Positions 1-11,784 are shown, counted from the stretch's first letter. The stretch: 64,000 nucleotides of DNA from Gyromitra esculenta (GCA_038503075.1 JBCAML010000017.1:992001-1056000), one strand, 5' to 3'. Notes: a model not told the origin generated them from the letters alone. Numbers and translations are program-made.

Positions 1-226
1 CGCACGAAGTTTTCATCAATGAAAGCGAACCCTGAGGCTCCAGTGTCGAGAAGTGCGTGTGTTTTTATGATTTTATTCTGGTGGGAAAGGCTACATGAAA
101 CTACAAAATGTTCCCCATCCAAATTATCCTCCACACACACATCCGACACTGAAAACCCAGAGATAGAAAACGCTGACAAAGAAGAAAAACGAACCAGAGC
201 AGGGTCACAAGGCGACTCTGGTTGAA
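1..226 (-). CDS. Gypsy element G1, pol start (partial, protease)
   Basis: This is the beginning of a Ty3/gypsy pol polyprotein read on the minus strand and cut by the window edge. The aspartic protease active-site motif LLDTGASGFAFIDENFVR sits at the window start. No ATG precedes it: the frame is open back into the end of gag and lies in the -1 frame relative to gag, so it is probably expressed by ribosomal frameshifting. It matches the pol starts of elements G2 and G3 elsewhere in the window. Confidence 0.85.
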
Positions 227-236
227 TTAGTTTAAA
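192..236 (-). promoter_or_regulatory. -1 ribosomal frameshift site of G1 (TTTAAAC plus stem)
   Basis: On the minus strand the gag reading TCT TTA AAC ends in TAA, forming the canonical X XXY YYZ heptamer TTTAAAC (230-236). Six bases further on, AACCAGAGT (minus strand, 223-215) can pair with GCTCTGGTT (200-192) over a 14-base loop. The pol frame is exactly -1. The same heptamer, spacer and loop length occur in G2 and G3. Confidence 0.85.
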
Positions 237-1471
237 GACTCGACTGAGTCTGCTGCATCGAAGGCAGAAAAACGAGGTGGCAGGGGTGGTGGAAAAACGG
301 AGGGAGCGGGGGGGGCGGCAGCGTTGGTAACGGCTCCTCTCATAGCGGGGCGTTTTGAGGCGGAGGGGCAATTTGCGAAAATATGTCCCTCTCCGGCACA
401 GAACAGACAGCGGTTGTTTGTTTGCCTCCAGGATTTTTCTTCAGGAGACAGTTTTCTTCTCCCGTTGATCTGAACATATCGTTGTTCGGGAGCGGGGCGG
501 GTGGTCGAAGTGCGGCCGAAAGAAAGGTCCATGGGTGCAAGTCCTCCGGGTGCAAAGGAGGAGGAGGCAGGAGTGAAGGCAGCGGGAGCGGCGGCAGGGG
601 CGGTAAACTGTCCCATGGTATTGCGGGCAGCATTTTTTTTCTCTTCTCTTCTTGCTCGGATACGGTTGTCCAAGCGAAGGAGGAAGGCGCAGAGAGAGGT
701 GAAGGTGGTGGGAAAGTCGGCTACGGTCACTACGGCTTCTTTCAGCTCGTCGGACATTCCAAACTCCAGGGCATCGTTCTTTGCCGACTCATCGTAGTTC
801 AACCGTCCCATGATCCGTTGAAAGTCGGCAAGGTAGGCAGAGAAATCTCGCTTTCCTTGTCGAAGCTGGTGTAGTTCACGGCGGGCCGTTCCAAGTGGGT
901 CGGGGTCTCCGAAGGCGGTCTCCAGGGCGGTGATTAATTCGGCGGCATTGTTCCAGGTAGTGGTCCCGTCGGGGAGGACAGAGTGGCGGATTTGCTCGAG
1001 GGCGGCTCCCTCAAGGCGGCTGATAGCATACAATATCATATTGTTGCTATTGGAAAAGCGGTCGGCGTTAACCGAGAGCTTTGATCGGAGTTGCAAGACA
1101 AACCCGGGAAGTTTATCGCGAGATCCATTGAATTTATCTGGATCCGGCATCTTATCCGAACGACCTCCTTGGGTGTGAGCAGGAGGGGGTGGTGGCGATG
1201 GTGCGGGTGGTGGAGGGGCAGCGTTGCGGAGACGGGCGACTTCTGCTTCGGCCGCTTGCAATTGAGATTGGCAAGTATTAAATCTTGCCGTCATATTGTT
1301 TCGTTCTTGTACAGCCTCTTCCAGCTGTAGGTCTGCATACGTGAGGTTGTCGACCCGTTGTTGATAATGGGATCGAATTTCCTCATAGGCAGAGGCAAGG
1401 TCAGCGTTGGCGGCAGCCTGGAAGTTCTCGAAGGTCGGGAAAGTCCAGGGGGCGGGAGCGGGGTTGCTCAT
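227..1471 (-). CDS. Gypsy element G1 Gag, apparently intact (414 aa)
   Basis: Structural Gag protein of a Ty3/gypsy chromovirus. From the N-terminus: MSNPAPAPWTFPTFENF, a glutamine/glutamate-rich coiled segment (about residues 15-80), a proline-rich linker, the retrotransposon capsid domain starting near MPDPDKFNGS and containing LETAFGDPDP and FQRIMGRLNYD, then a CX2CX4HX4C zinc knuckle (CLFCAGEGHIFANC) near the C-terminus. The frame is open further upstream for 25 codons, but this ATG is chosen because G2, G3 and G4 share MSN/MSS here and the upstream codons run into the primer-binding site. It is the only gag copy here without a stop, frameshift or insertion. It ends in the TTTAAAC-TAA frameshift site. 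Confidence 0.9.
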   Translation of the reverse strand: MSNPAPAPWTFPTFENFQAAANADLASAYEEIRSHYQQRVDNLTYADLQLEEAVQERNNMTARFNTCQSQLQAAEAEVARLRNAAPPPPAPSPPPPPAHTQGGRSDKMPDPDKFNGSRDKLPGFVLQLRSKLSVNADRFSNSNNMILYAISRLEGAALEQIRHSVLPDGTTTWNNAAELITALETAFGDPDPLGTARRELHQLRQGKRDFSAYLADFQRIMGRLNYDESAKNDALEFGMSDELKEAVVTVADFPTTFTSLCAFLLRLDNRIRARREEKKNAARNTMGQFTAPAAAPAAFTPASSSFAPGGLAPMDLSFGRTSTTRPAPEQRYVQINGRRKLSPEEKSWRQTNNRCLFCAGEGHIFANCPSASKRPAMRGAVTNAAAPPAPSVFPPPLPPRFSAFDAADSVESLN

Positions 1472-1529
1472 GGCGGCGTTGGGGTTTGTGTGGCAGCGTG
1501 TGAAAGTGGGGTAGAGGGTGTGGATGAGG

Positions 1530-1540
1530 AAGCAACGTAA
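1530..1540 (-). other. Primer-binding site of G1 (self-priming type)
   Basis: Directly inside the LTR the minus strand reads TTACGTTGCTT. ACGTTGCTT is exactly complementary to AAGCAACGT inside the same LTR (1753-1761). There is no TGG start as expected for a tRNA 3' end. Confidence 0.7.
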
Positions 1541-1949
1541 TCTCAAGGGGCGAGGTTTATCTTCAAGCTCTCAGGTATCCCCCGAGATAAGCAGTGCTAC
1601 TTGAAGGGAAAACTAAGCGACGAGAGTGTTTTACGAGGTTCCACAGGCTCTACAGAATGTTCAAGTATAGAGGACTTGAGGACGGCGGCAGCGTGAGGTT
1701 ATGAGGTGTAACCGAGGTTTGTATTGTAGAATACAAGAGTGGACAATAGAAGACGTTGCTTAAGGAAGGAGAAGAAAAAGTACAACAAGAGGGGGAATCC
1801 CTTCGCTTATATACTCGTAATCCACCTCTTTGATGACAAACGTATGACTCATTGTAAAGGAAACCAGGGGAAACATATAGAACAACCGACAGAACACCAC
1901 AACAAAACACTTATACCGCTAACCGAACAACACGACAACCATCCATGAA
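1541..1949 (-). repeat. 5' LTR of G1 (subfamily A, 409 bp)
   Basis: Sense orientation is minus, TTTCATGG...CCTTGAGA. A TATA box (TATATAAGCG, sense strand) lies about 50 bases upstream of the AAGCAACGT string. The 3' part carries the conserved hairpin TCTCGGG-GGATA-CCTGAGA. The outer flank starts ATTGC; the partner duplication is outside the window. Confidence 0.9.
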
Positions 1950-2052
1950 AATTGCTCTAGACAACAGACGTAGTATACTTACAAGTAGTGGTGTTAGTAT
2001 TAGGGTCCAGTTGCGTCCAACAAGCCCATGCGCTTTTTGAAGTACTGCAATA

Positions 2053-2298
2053 CTCGACGAAAATTAAAGTATCCGGACGCCAAGAAATTTTTGGCACGGT
2101 CGACTCTCTCAGCAACCATGGGTATATGGCCCTTACATAATATTTTATGCTTGGCATAGGCAAATATCCACATTATTTGATTCATTTGGTCATTTTAGTG
2201 ACTTATTGAACAAGGATTGATGAGAGTACACACAGAAAGCTATGTGCAATATGTGGGTTAGGGTTTTTTGGCATCCGGATACTTTAATTTTCGTCGAG
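2053..2298. mobile_element. MITE with about 35-bp terminal inverted repeats and TA duplication
   Basis: The left end CTCGACGAAAATTAAAG, continuing for about 35 bases to CCGGACGCCAAGAAA, is repeated inverted at the right end (2264-2298) with few differences. Both ends are flanked by TA. There is no coding potential. Length, inverted repeats and TA target fit a non-autonomous Tc1/mariner-superfamily element. No partner transposase with these ends is in the window; the pogo element at 8871 has different ends. Confidence 0.8.
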
Positions 2299-3645
2299 TA
2301 CACCGAGGTGATACCAAACCTTCTTCAATTTTATTTCAGTCCTATTTTCAAGTAAATAAGTTGTATATGTTTTTAGTTGTCTCATATTTTCTTTTCTATT
2401 GAGTAACAAATACTTTGATTGTGTTTGGCCTATTCTCCTTAAGTCTTTTGCATTGTGGTACCACAAAAGCATATCAACACGTTGGAAGCAACTGTACATG
2501 GCATTACCTTAATTGTTGAGTTGAGTGAAAGATCCTAACGCAAAGGGCATGTATCCCTTTTGGCGTAGGATTATAATCTTTATTTAATGCAAGATGTAAT
2601 CAAAGGTCAGTAATATTGTACTTACGGCTGCCCAAGCGTGGGATGTGCATGGTATCGTTAAAAGATTGTGAGTCCCGTGTCCTGACCCCCCGTCCTTTGG
2701 GTAGATCTTTGCAAGAGGCACGATAATAGCCGATGCCACGAGTCATACGGACAATTGCCACCAAACCACACTACAGGCCAAGACTATGGATTCTCTTGAC
2801 AGTTCTAGACACAGACTAAGCAACACCATCTACTCTAGAGTACTCTAGCTCTGGTTGAACGCTTGGGCTGTATCCTGGTCTGTCCTCCCGGGAATGGAAA
2901 TCCGTACCCGAAAAAGCATTTTTTTTATTTTTTTATTTTGACCCTGGGACTCCCGGCAGCAGCGGCTTCTTCCATCTATCTACTTTAGTGCGACCTGTCT
3001 CAGTTCCCTTTTGAGCTAAATATCAGAATACTGGAACCCACTATTAACTAGCGGGAACTCTAGAAATCTACTGCCATTATGGAGAGCTAGTACTGATGAT
3101 ATGCTAATAGTGGCTAGGCTACGGTTTGCGCCGAGAGAATATGAGTTTAAGATTCTAACCCAGAGAAGCTTTCGATGAGCTCTTGAACCTCAATACGAAA
3201 AAGGCTTGCAGCAGCGTGTAAATTTTAAGGTCTTGAGTTTGAACGTACACGAGGTGCAATATTCACATGCACATGGCTCGGAAGCGGGAAAAGGTCCCGA
3301 TCGAGAGAATCTAATCGACAAGGCACTGCACCCCGCTACATGCACACGAAATAGATCACAGAGCAAGTCCACTATTGTTCGCTTGCAGGGCTGCTATTGT
3401 CGTGCAGAATCCTTTCCCCTAAACTGCTTTCCTCGGTCCTCCGGGAAATTCTAACCTTCTTTTGTAACACACCCTGAATTAATAATATTTATTCACGAAT
3501 GTGGGTTGGTTGGCTGAAAAAATGAGGTGGTTGAGATTGAATATATTCGTATCTTTTGCTGTCCGTCAAGTTTATGAACAGACAAATATCCCACATTGCT
3601 GAAAGTGGAGGATAATATCGAAGCTATTCGGCATCAACAATTTCT
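2299..3645. other. Non-coding region upstream of the MFS gene
   Basis: No supported gene. An imperfect hairpin lies at 2532-2571 (ATCCTAACGCAAAGGG against CCCTTTTGGCGTAGGAT) and a T/A run at 2927-2940. The short open frames at 3190-3454 have no recognisable domain. The last part presumably holds the promoter and 5' UTR of the transporter. Confidence 0.5.
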
Positions 3646-6103
3646 ATGATGTCGGGCTGCGGATCTTCGTTCACCAGCCTTGACAGAACGAAAAACAATT
3701 TTGTCACGGAGAGCACTCCACTTCTTACCGACCTTGTGAACACTTATATCCCAGGTATAACCGGAGTCTTAGTAGACCAAACGATCGTCGGAGACAATGA
3801 ATCAAAAAAGACCCCTCTGGTAGATGAGACTGTTCCGGTTTTGAAGAAGGGTACTGGCAACTTGTCACTATCGGTAGGGATAGAAACTGTACTGGGTTTT
3901 AGTGGTGAAGCGGATGGGTATAGAGATTTAAAGTTGAAGAAAGATGATGAAGCGAGACTAAAGGAGAGTGGCGATAATGCAAACCAGGGCGGCGAAATTT
4001 GTTTTCACGGTGGAATCTCTCAAAGAAAGTTTTGGGTTATATTTGCTGGTCTGTCTCTTCCTCTGGCGTCGACTGTTATCGTGCTGATGTACAATACCAG
4101 GGATTTTGATATCAAACTTTGTATGTAGGCATAAGACTCTAAGAACGGGTTTAATGCTCATCGAAATTTTAGGTGGCAGCTGCCGATTCAACGATAATGG
4201 CCTCAACTCATACATCAATCACATCTGCTTTCAATTCCTCAAATGCTGCATCTTGGCTATCAACCTCTTTCATGTTGACTTCAACTTCCTTCCAGCCCCT
4301 CTATGGGCGAGTATCAGATACCATCGGGAGGAAGATACCATTCGTATTTTCATGTTTTGTGTTCACAATAGCGACAGCATGGTGTGCATTAGCGGGGAGT
4401 ATGGGAAGTTTTATTGCAGCAAGAGCAGTGTGTGGAATCGGGGCTGGGGGAATGCTAACGATGGGTTAGTTTCTTTGGGGTATCAGAGCTCAAATGTAGA
4501 TGGATTGCTGATGGACTGTATAGGGTCTATTGTCCTAAGCGATGTTTTGCCGATTGAGATACGGGGTAGCTACCAGAGTATTAACAATCTTGCGTATGGG
4601 GCTGGCTCAGCGTATGTTCATAGTTCCAGCTTAGTTTACGGGCAGTAGGGCTAATGATGAGGATAGGCTGGGGGCTGCGGTTGGTGGACTCTTAGCAGAC
4701 TCTATAGGGTGGCGGTGGGAGTTCGGGGTATGTGTCGGGGCCTGGTGTGATTTTACAGAGAAAATGCTGAATAACAAGGAGTATTTATTAGATTCAAGTG
4801 CCTTTTGGGCTCTTCTGTATGGTCGTTTGCATGATGACTATTCCAAACCCTCAGAGTCAAGACAACGGACCGCAAGAGGATATGTGGGCAAAGTTGAGAG
4901 AATTTGACATTGCAGGCTCCATTTATTTGGTAGAAAGACCCCTTAAAGACTGATATTTTACGTTAGCTAAGTTCAAGCTGTAGACTACCAGTGTGGCGTG
5001 CCTAATTTTGGGGATGAGTCTGGGAGGCAATATTTTCCCTTGGACCCATCCACTTGTGCTTATTTGCTTAATTCTGAGTGTCATTTTTGGAAATCTGCTT
5101 TTGCATGCAGAGAGATCTGCAAAGATCCCAGTTATGCCCTTAGAGCTTATCTGGGGTTCTCCGAGAGGAAATCTTATTTTTAACAATTTTTTTGAAGCCG
5201 CTACAATCAACACCGTATGTTTTTCGGAGGGGCTCGCTCGAAGATTGTAAACCCAAATGCTGATAGGTCTTATTAGATATTCTTCAACTTGCCTTTGTAT
5301 TTTCAGACTGTCCTTCTTGATTCTGCTACAATCGCTGGATCCCGCCTTTTAGTTCCCAGTCTTGCAGGAACAACGACATCCGTTGCCGCTGGAATTATCA
5401 TTACACGTACTGGTCGGCTGAAACCTGTTCTATTCGCAGGTTCGATTATTGTCGTTCTTGGAACTATTTCTCTCTGCTGTATGGACCGTTCATTCCCAGG
5501 GTGGCTATTTCTCATATTCCTAATCCCAACCAATCTTGGTGTGGGATTCGTCTTTCCGGCTACTTTGATGAGTGTTCTTGCAACAAGTTCACAGAATGAC
5601 CAGGCTGTGGCAACCAGCACACTGGTTTTGTGGAGGTGCTTGGGAAGCGTCATCGGGGTTGCAAGTAGCAGCCTTATTGTTCAAAATTGTTTGTACTATT
5701 TCCTGGAGAAGAGGGTTACTGGTGTGGCAAAAAGAGAAGTGATCGAAAAAGTCAGAAAAAGTGTCACGGCGATTTTTGATCTCCCTAAACAGACGCAGGA
5801 ACAAGGTTAGTTGATATCTTGTTTAGGAGGGCTGATTCCATCCGGAAAGGCGGCTTGGCGATATGGGTAGGGTTTTAAGCTGACTTTATTCTATTAAACT
5901 CAATAGTGATCAGTTCGTACGGTTCTTCACTGCGTGTTTGCTTTGCTTGGAGTGTCTTCACCGCGATTGTTGGACTAGTACTTATCGCAGGCATTCAACT
6001 CCCAGTGTTAGGGAGTCGACCGGGTGTGCAAGATGTGAAGAACTGTACAGCAACCAGTGGTGAAAGAAATCATGACTATCAAAAGCTCGACGACGAATGC
6101 TGA
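3646..6103 (+). CDS. MFS transporter, 14-TM DHA2/Vba-like (putative vacuolar basic amino acid permease)
   Basis: Eight exons join to about 654 residues: 3646-~4074, 4173-4464, 4524-4611, 4667-4727, 4792-4929, 4984-5214, 5277-5805 and 5907-6103. All junctions keep frame; donors include GTTAGT and GTATGT. The first donor is ambiguous (4075 or 4081). The N-terminus is long and hydrophilic with ESTPLLTD, as in vacuolar Vba/Fnx1-type permeases. Visible motifs are AAADSTIMAS in TM1, motif A GRVSDTIGRKIPF, an antiporter motif-C-like GAGSALGAAVGGLLAD, then GWRWEF and NLPLYFQTVLLDSATIAG. The family exports drugs or moves basic amino acids into the vacuole by proton antiport; the substrate here is inference. 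No disabling change is seen, so it is likely an active gene isolated among repeats. Confidence 0.85.
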
Positions 6104-6910
6104 GATACATGGAAGATTGATCTCGGTGAAACATAGCTGGGTTGGATATTGTATTGAAAATATAGAAAATTAACATAAATATTTTGAGATTCCCCTAAGG
6201 AAACATGGAACTAAGGAAAGGTGAGCGTGTCGTGTGCTCTATGATGTGTAGCCATAAAATTGAGCAAAGGTATAGACTGCCTCCCGACTCAAAGGTAAGG
6301 TTGCAAAATACCCCTGGGGTGAAAACTACTTATCACCATTGCTATGCAACAAAAAAAAAAGTCGTATCTCTATTTGAAAAGTTACACGATTTAGAAGTAA
6401 GAAGAATATTACAGGATGTTACACGATTCCCCAATTGATAGTAGCGGCTGCACGCTTGCGTTCCAGCAGCTTCACGAGTGCCATGACCTTTTTCCTTTGC
6501 AGCAATAGCAAGACAACCTGTTTTTTTCTGAGAAAACCTTTACTCTGCCAGCCACCTTGGCGCGCAACCTTTATTCTACCACCCAACGTTAATGGATGCC
6601 AGTCCCGCAGTGAAACCTTGAGAGAGACACGGGAATTTAGGTGAGAGACCGTGTCCCAAACAAAATTTCTATGCTATGATCACGGTTCCTCCTACAATGG
6701 TGTTTACTGTGCTATGATCGTGGTTTCTATAAGCAACAGAGTGAGAAAAAAAATGTAAATAAACATGAGAGAGTAAAGACTTTGGGTATTTAATGATGCT
6801 CTCTCGTTAATCGATAATGAGGTAAAATGCACACAATTATTTTATGTCGCTAGCATCCGGGCTCTATTCACCAAATTTTACCTAATCCTACTTTTTTTTT
6901 GTGAATCCAA
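6104..6910. other. Non-coding: 3' flank of the MFS gene and repeat edge
   Basis: The transporter 3' UTR probably ends in the A/T-rich stretch near 6150-6190. A near-repeat GCTATGATC(A/G)(C/T)GGTT occurs at about 6673 and 6712. Nothing else is supported. Confidence 0.4.
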
Positions 6911-7395
6911 ATGGCTACCCCAATTGAATTAGGGACAACCTTTACCTCATGGGAGGAGCTTAAAGAATTGGTGGAAGATTGTGCGGTAGAGTTGCATTTT
7001 GCGTTCTATATTGTTAAGCAAGACCAAACACGCATTGATTTTTGATACCTAGACAAGGAGAGTTTATTTTCTTGGAGGGTATTTGCATCATTAAATCTAG
7101 TGGGCGATATTGAGGCAAACAAAATTAAACAAAACCATACATGTGCTGGAGCTCAACATGTAAATTGAGAAGTACACAATACACAAGCCTGGCTTCAAAG
7201 AAAGGTTCCCCAGCATCTATTTGTCACCTAGAATACAACAGTGCATGAGATTATCGAGTGCATGCGCATTCACTACGGTGTTACTTTGTATAACGAGGCA
7301 GCTGGAATTACAAGAGCAACCATAATCAAAGATTGAATTGAACATCAAAGAGAGCAATTGAAAAAAATCCCTGCATATTTAGTTCTCCTACTGTA
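6911..7395 (+). pseudogene. Mutator-like (MULE) transposase N-terminal relic
   Basis: Starts MATPIELGTTFTSWEELKEL and reads with several stops through WRVFASLN, NHTCAGAQ, QAWLQRKVPQHLFVT, TTVHEIIEC and EHQREQ. This is the FAR1-like DNA-binding N-terminus of MULE transposases, the same family as the relic at 20392. The DDE and SWIM parts are missing. Stops are internal (near 7043 and 7166), so it is dead. Confidence 0.65.
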
Positions 7396-7929
7396 ACGGA
7401 GGTGGTTCTACTGCTCTGTAGTGGGAATAGGTATAGGAATACGGCCGTTGCAAATACTAGAAATCAGGTTGAGATGTTAAGAGTATTTTTGTGCAAGGTA
7501 CTCAATAATCTTAAGGGCTCTACTCGGTAGTATTCTGCCTGATGAGACTGGGAAGAAGAACAACAGGTGGCGGGGTCATGCACAATCTTTATAGTGCTGC
7601 TGACTCGCCATCCTCTTTCTGTTCCACTCTGCTGGGGGCCTGTCAAGACCCTGAGAACATTCCACGCTATTGCGGGCAGGACACTTCAGGACTCAGCTAA
7701 TGATCACTTCAGCACTCTCCGGCACTCCTGGGTTGTTCAGTCCAGTTAGACCTTCTAGATCCGCCGGCTGCATGCCATGCCTATGTTGGATGCAGGAATC
7801 AGTGCTGATTAATCTATTGTTGCATGTGAGGTGTCCTGCATTTGATAGATCCCCTATTGCAGTGCCAATGGCTCTATTTCAAGGATTAGAATCGGGTAAT
7901 TGGCAAGCATAAATGTGTTGGTTGCAATG
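7396..7929. other. Unassigned repeat-block DNA
   Basis: Degenerate sequence between the MULE relic and an LTR relic. Open frames at 7567-7912 have no recognisable motif and overlap one another in different frames. No gene supported. Confidence 0.4.
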
Positions 7930-8284
7930 GGTTCTGTTAGGGATATAATGTTTTTATTGTTCGGCGATTTTTCGGTTATGAGTTATTGTATGTCGAAAGC
8001 AGGGTATTTAAGTAGGGGATTTTGGTCGCTCTGTATCTTTTTCTTTTTCTTTTCTTAAGAAATGTTCTTGCTTTATGTCTACTGTATTACTTTAATACTA
8101 TTTCGATTCTACCTCAGAATCCTCTCTGTCGCAGTGAATCTATTTACACTTAACTCGCCTTGAGTTAGACCCTACATAGTACCTGTAGAAAACCTCCTAT
8201 ACCTTAACTCTTTAATACCTGATTTAAGTAGCACTGTTCACCCTCAGGGATACTGAAGGGCTTAACGAGGGTCAACCAGTGAGA
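7930..8284 (+). repeat. Solo LTR relic, subfamily B, 5' end decayed
   Basis: From the TATTTAAG box (near 8009) to the 3' end ...CCAGTGAGA it follows subfamily B, including TTAAGTAGCACTG, the GGATACTGAAGG hairpin and the CTTAACGAGG outer arm. The 5' terminus is not recognisable and no target duplication can be assigned, so it is among the older copies. The primer string has decayed to AAGAAATGT. Confidence 0.7.
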
Positions 8285-8309
8285 CTTTAGGCCGCTGGTA
8301 CATGCACAG

Positions 8310-8722
8310 TCTCACGGTTGAGTCCCTCGTTAAGCTCTTCAGTATCCCTGAAGATGAGCAGTGCTACTTAGACGAGGTAACAATGCGTTCAAAGAGTGCA
8401 GCGTTTCTACAGGTTCTACAATGGGTCTATCTCAAGGCGAGATAAGTGCAGTGAAGCGAACAGCGACAGCGAGGATTCTGAGATAGAATCGAGATAGTAT
8501 TTATAACAAAGACAGAAGAAGGTAAACGAGAACGTTGCTTAAAGAAAGAAGAGAAAGAAAACAACAAGCGAAGGAAATCCATCATTTAAATACCCCGCTT
8601 TTCCCAACAAATCCAATAACCAATAACAACCAAAATACAATAGCATTATAATAAAAAATCCGAAATCCATACCAACCGTCGCACCAAATCCTAACCCTAT
8701 CCCTAATCCTTAATCCGTGAAA
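8310..8722 (-). repeat. Solo LTR, subfamily B, TSD CACAG
   Basis: Exact ends TCTCACGG...CCGTGAAA on the plus strand, flanked by CACAG at 8305-8309 and 8723-8727. It is nearly identical to the LTRs of G2 (51908 and 63745), so it belongs to the same recently active subfamily. Contains TATA, AAGCAACGT and the hairpin structure. Confidence 0.92.
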
Positions 8723-10650
8723 CACAGATGGATTGGGAATGCCACCACAGGAGCTTCCACTGGCAGTGTTTGGTATCACCTGAGATTTATCATTGACTCG
8801 TCAGCTAATGCTATTTTCACTGGTTCCACTCCATTGGAACAACAGGATAGCAGGTATCCTCTAGCATGTAACGTATTTCACCGTGTACCCGTAGATCACC
8901 GTGTAACCGCCTTGCTATAATCCTAAAAATTTTATTTGAAAATACTTATTTGCGCGGCGTTAGAGTTCTCCCACTAACACTAGATTCTCCATCCCTGTTC
9001 GTTCTCTCCCTTACTACATATTTCTTCACCTTGGGAGACAGGAGTGGAGTATATACAGGAGGAAATTCATCATCATCGTCGTCATATACCACATCTACCT
9101 CTTCCCACTGGCATTTGGAGTGCTCCTTCTCCTGCAATAAAATTGCCTCTGGAGCAATAGTAACAGATTTCTTTGGTCTACTACATGGCTTTACACTTGT
9201 TGTAGCTAATTTGGGTGCGGCTTTTTGTTGTGTGGCTTTCAGTTTTGCAGGTGCGGCTGAGACATTTGAAGCCGCAGTGGCTTTGGAGGTTTTTGCAATT
9301 GCTTTCTGTTCTTTAATTTTCTCCTTCTCTTCCAATTCTTCCCACAATCGTACAACATCTTCAGCAGATTTCACTAGAGCTTTTGAGAGTACTTTCCTGC
9401 TTTGGACTTTGAGGGAATCTGTTGCTGCCTTATTTTTTTTCCGGAGGTATTCAAGCTCCTGTTGCAGGATAACCACTAGTGCTGTAGCCTCGGCAGCTGC
9501 TGTAGCCAACTTTTCTACTATGGTTTTAACATGTTTTCTCTTTGGTGTAGCATCTTCTAAAAGAGCAAGGGTATGACAGGTGTGGGATGCTATGCTTTTA
9601 CCATGTTGAGGAGTGCGTGGTATTGCAGAATTTTTTTTTTCAGTTGTTTCAGTTGCTTTAGCAACAGCAGACTGAATAACTTTGCGAGGATTTATAGGAC
9701 GAATTCCAGTGGCTTCAAACCCACTAAGAATATTCTTTTTCATATATGTAAGCTCTCGAGCAAGTAGAAGCAGTTTAGATTAAAAATTAGTATTAATATT
9801 ATTGAAGGGTTAGGGTTTCTCTTACAGGTAAAAAGTTCCTTTATAAATTCTCACATTCTCATTCAGTAGCCATCCATCAAGAACTGTTCCATAGTTACGT
9901 TGAAGAGGACCAAATAAACCAACATCTAATGGCTGAAGCAGATGTGTAGAGTGTGCAGGAAGGCAGAGAGGTATTATGTTGTGTGATAAACAGAATGCGA
10001 AAAACTGCCAAGTACAATGTGAGACATGTCCATCTAATATCCAGAGTCTTGTCTTTCCCGCAGCCCTATATATCCATTAGTACTATAATAAATTGCCAGT
10101 GAAAGGACTCAGAGAAAAAAAGTAGGGTAAACTAACTGTTCTACCGTGTTCGGTTCAAAATTCTTTTCCAAATAACTTAATCCTATCTCACGATTGGACC
10201 ACCCTGTTGGAGAACGACTAAAGTATGTTTTGTCACCTTTTTTTACAAGTGCTTGCCAGCCTGCATATTGTGCCTCTCCTTTATATACGATCATAGGAGG
10301 AATGGCTGTACCACCAGCTGAAACTGTTTCAAGGACAGTTATCAACTCTCGTTGTCCTTCCTGAGTTTTGAAATTTCTTTTTTTTCCTTTAAGGCAAATA
10401 ACTTTTACTCGTGATGAACGGCCCATGAGAAACCCTTTTTCGTTCATGTTGTAAATATTTTCGGGTAGGATGCCATGCTTTTTTATAACCTTGTGCAACT
10501 GAAATATTGTGAGATTTGATGTTTATAAACAGATATGGTGTGATAACTGAACTTACCTTCTCAAAAAAGCCTTGCAAAATGTGAGAGTTGCTTGCATAGG
10601 ACCTCTGTTTATCTAAGCGAGTAGAAAACTTTGATGCAAGAGCAGGATGC

Positions 10651-11059
10651 TCTCAAGGAGCGAGGTTTCGTCAAGCCCTTTGGTATCTCCAAAGATGAGC
10701 AGTACTACTTGAACGAAAACAAGCGACAGGAGTCTGAACGATGATTCCACAGGCTCTACGGGTGTGATAAGTCAAGGCGACCTATTGACAGCGAAGGCGA
10801 AGGATTACGAGACGTAATCGAGGTTTGTATTGTGAGGATACAAAGAGGAGTACTACAAAAGACGTTGCTTAAAGAAAGTAGAAGGAAAAGTACAACAAGA
10901 AGGGAATGCCCTTCGCTTATATACCCATAACTCTTTCCTTCGCTGACTTGCATATGACTCATCATAGATAGAAACCCAAAGAAACACAAAGAATATCCAC
11001 GTAACACCATATCAAAAGAAATCCTAACGACCAACTAACGATGCCAACCATCCATGAAA
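10651..11059 (-). repeat. Solo LTR, subfamily A, TSD GATGC, inside the pogo transposase
   Basis: Ends TCTCAAGG...CCATGAAA, flanked by GATGC (10646-10650, 11060-11064). Without it the transposase reads LTRHPALASKFSTRL continuously. In sense orientation the target is GCATC followed by CTGC, the same as the second LTR in this element. Confidence 0.92.
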
Positions 11060-11375
11060 GATGCCTTGTGAGATATCTGATAAGCCAGTTCCTTCCAAGA
11101 GTGGGTGTTGCTATCCTATGGCTTCGCAAAAAGTCTAAAGCCATATCTTTCACATATTGATGATGCGGGGGAAATCCCCAGTCATCCAACTTCAAAATCC
11201 ATTCTTGAATTGCATTTTCTTCACTGACACTAAATTTCTGCTGAGCAGCTCGCGCTTTTTGGCGACTTAGACTGCCTTTTAACCAATGTTTCAGAGTGCT
11301 AAGTGCAATACCGTGGGTGTCTGCTGCTTCACTAATTTCATCAAATTTTCCGGAGTCCAAGTCATTTGTTGCATC

Positions 11376-11784
11376 TTTCATGGATGGATGTTTCGTTGGT
11401 TGGTTAGAAACAAGGGTTAGTGGTTGTTGTGTCCTATCGGTGTTCCTTTCGTTTCTTTGGGTTTCTGTTATCATGAGTCAGGTCTTTGTCATTGGAGGAG
11501 TTGAAATGTGGTATATAAGCGAAGGGATTTCCCCTTTTGTTGTACTTTTACTTCTTCTTTCCCTAAGCAACGTCTTCTATTGTACACTCATTGTATTTCA
11601 CAATACAATTCTCGGTTACACCTCTTAACCCTTTGCTGTCGCTGCCCTCAAGTTATCATAACTTGACCTGTTCGTAGAGCCTGTAGAATCTCCGCACATA
11701 CTCTCGCTGTTGGTTTCCTACTCAAGTAGCACTGCTCATCTCGAGGGATACTCGAAAGCTTGACAAGAAACCCGCTCCTTGAGA
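11376..11784 (+). repeat. Solo LTR, subfamily A, TSD GCATC, inside the pogo transposase
   Basis: Ends TTTCATGG...CCTTGAGA, flanked by GCATC (11371-11375, 11785-11789). Without it the transposase reads RVQDATNDLDSG. Same length (409) as its neighbour at 10651 but opposite orientation. Confidence 0.92.

Noticed and set aside
1472..1546. An upstream start giving a 439-residue G1 Gag.
   Set aside because: The extra 25 codons cover the primer-binding site and leader and are not conserved; other copies begin at MSN/MSS.
8310..8722. The roughly 410-bp repeats with TCTCACGG/CCGTGAAA ends looked like MITEs with short inverted repeats.
   Set aside because: The same sequences flank complete gypsy elements G2 and G3 in direct orientation and contain promoter and primer features, so they are LTRs.
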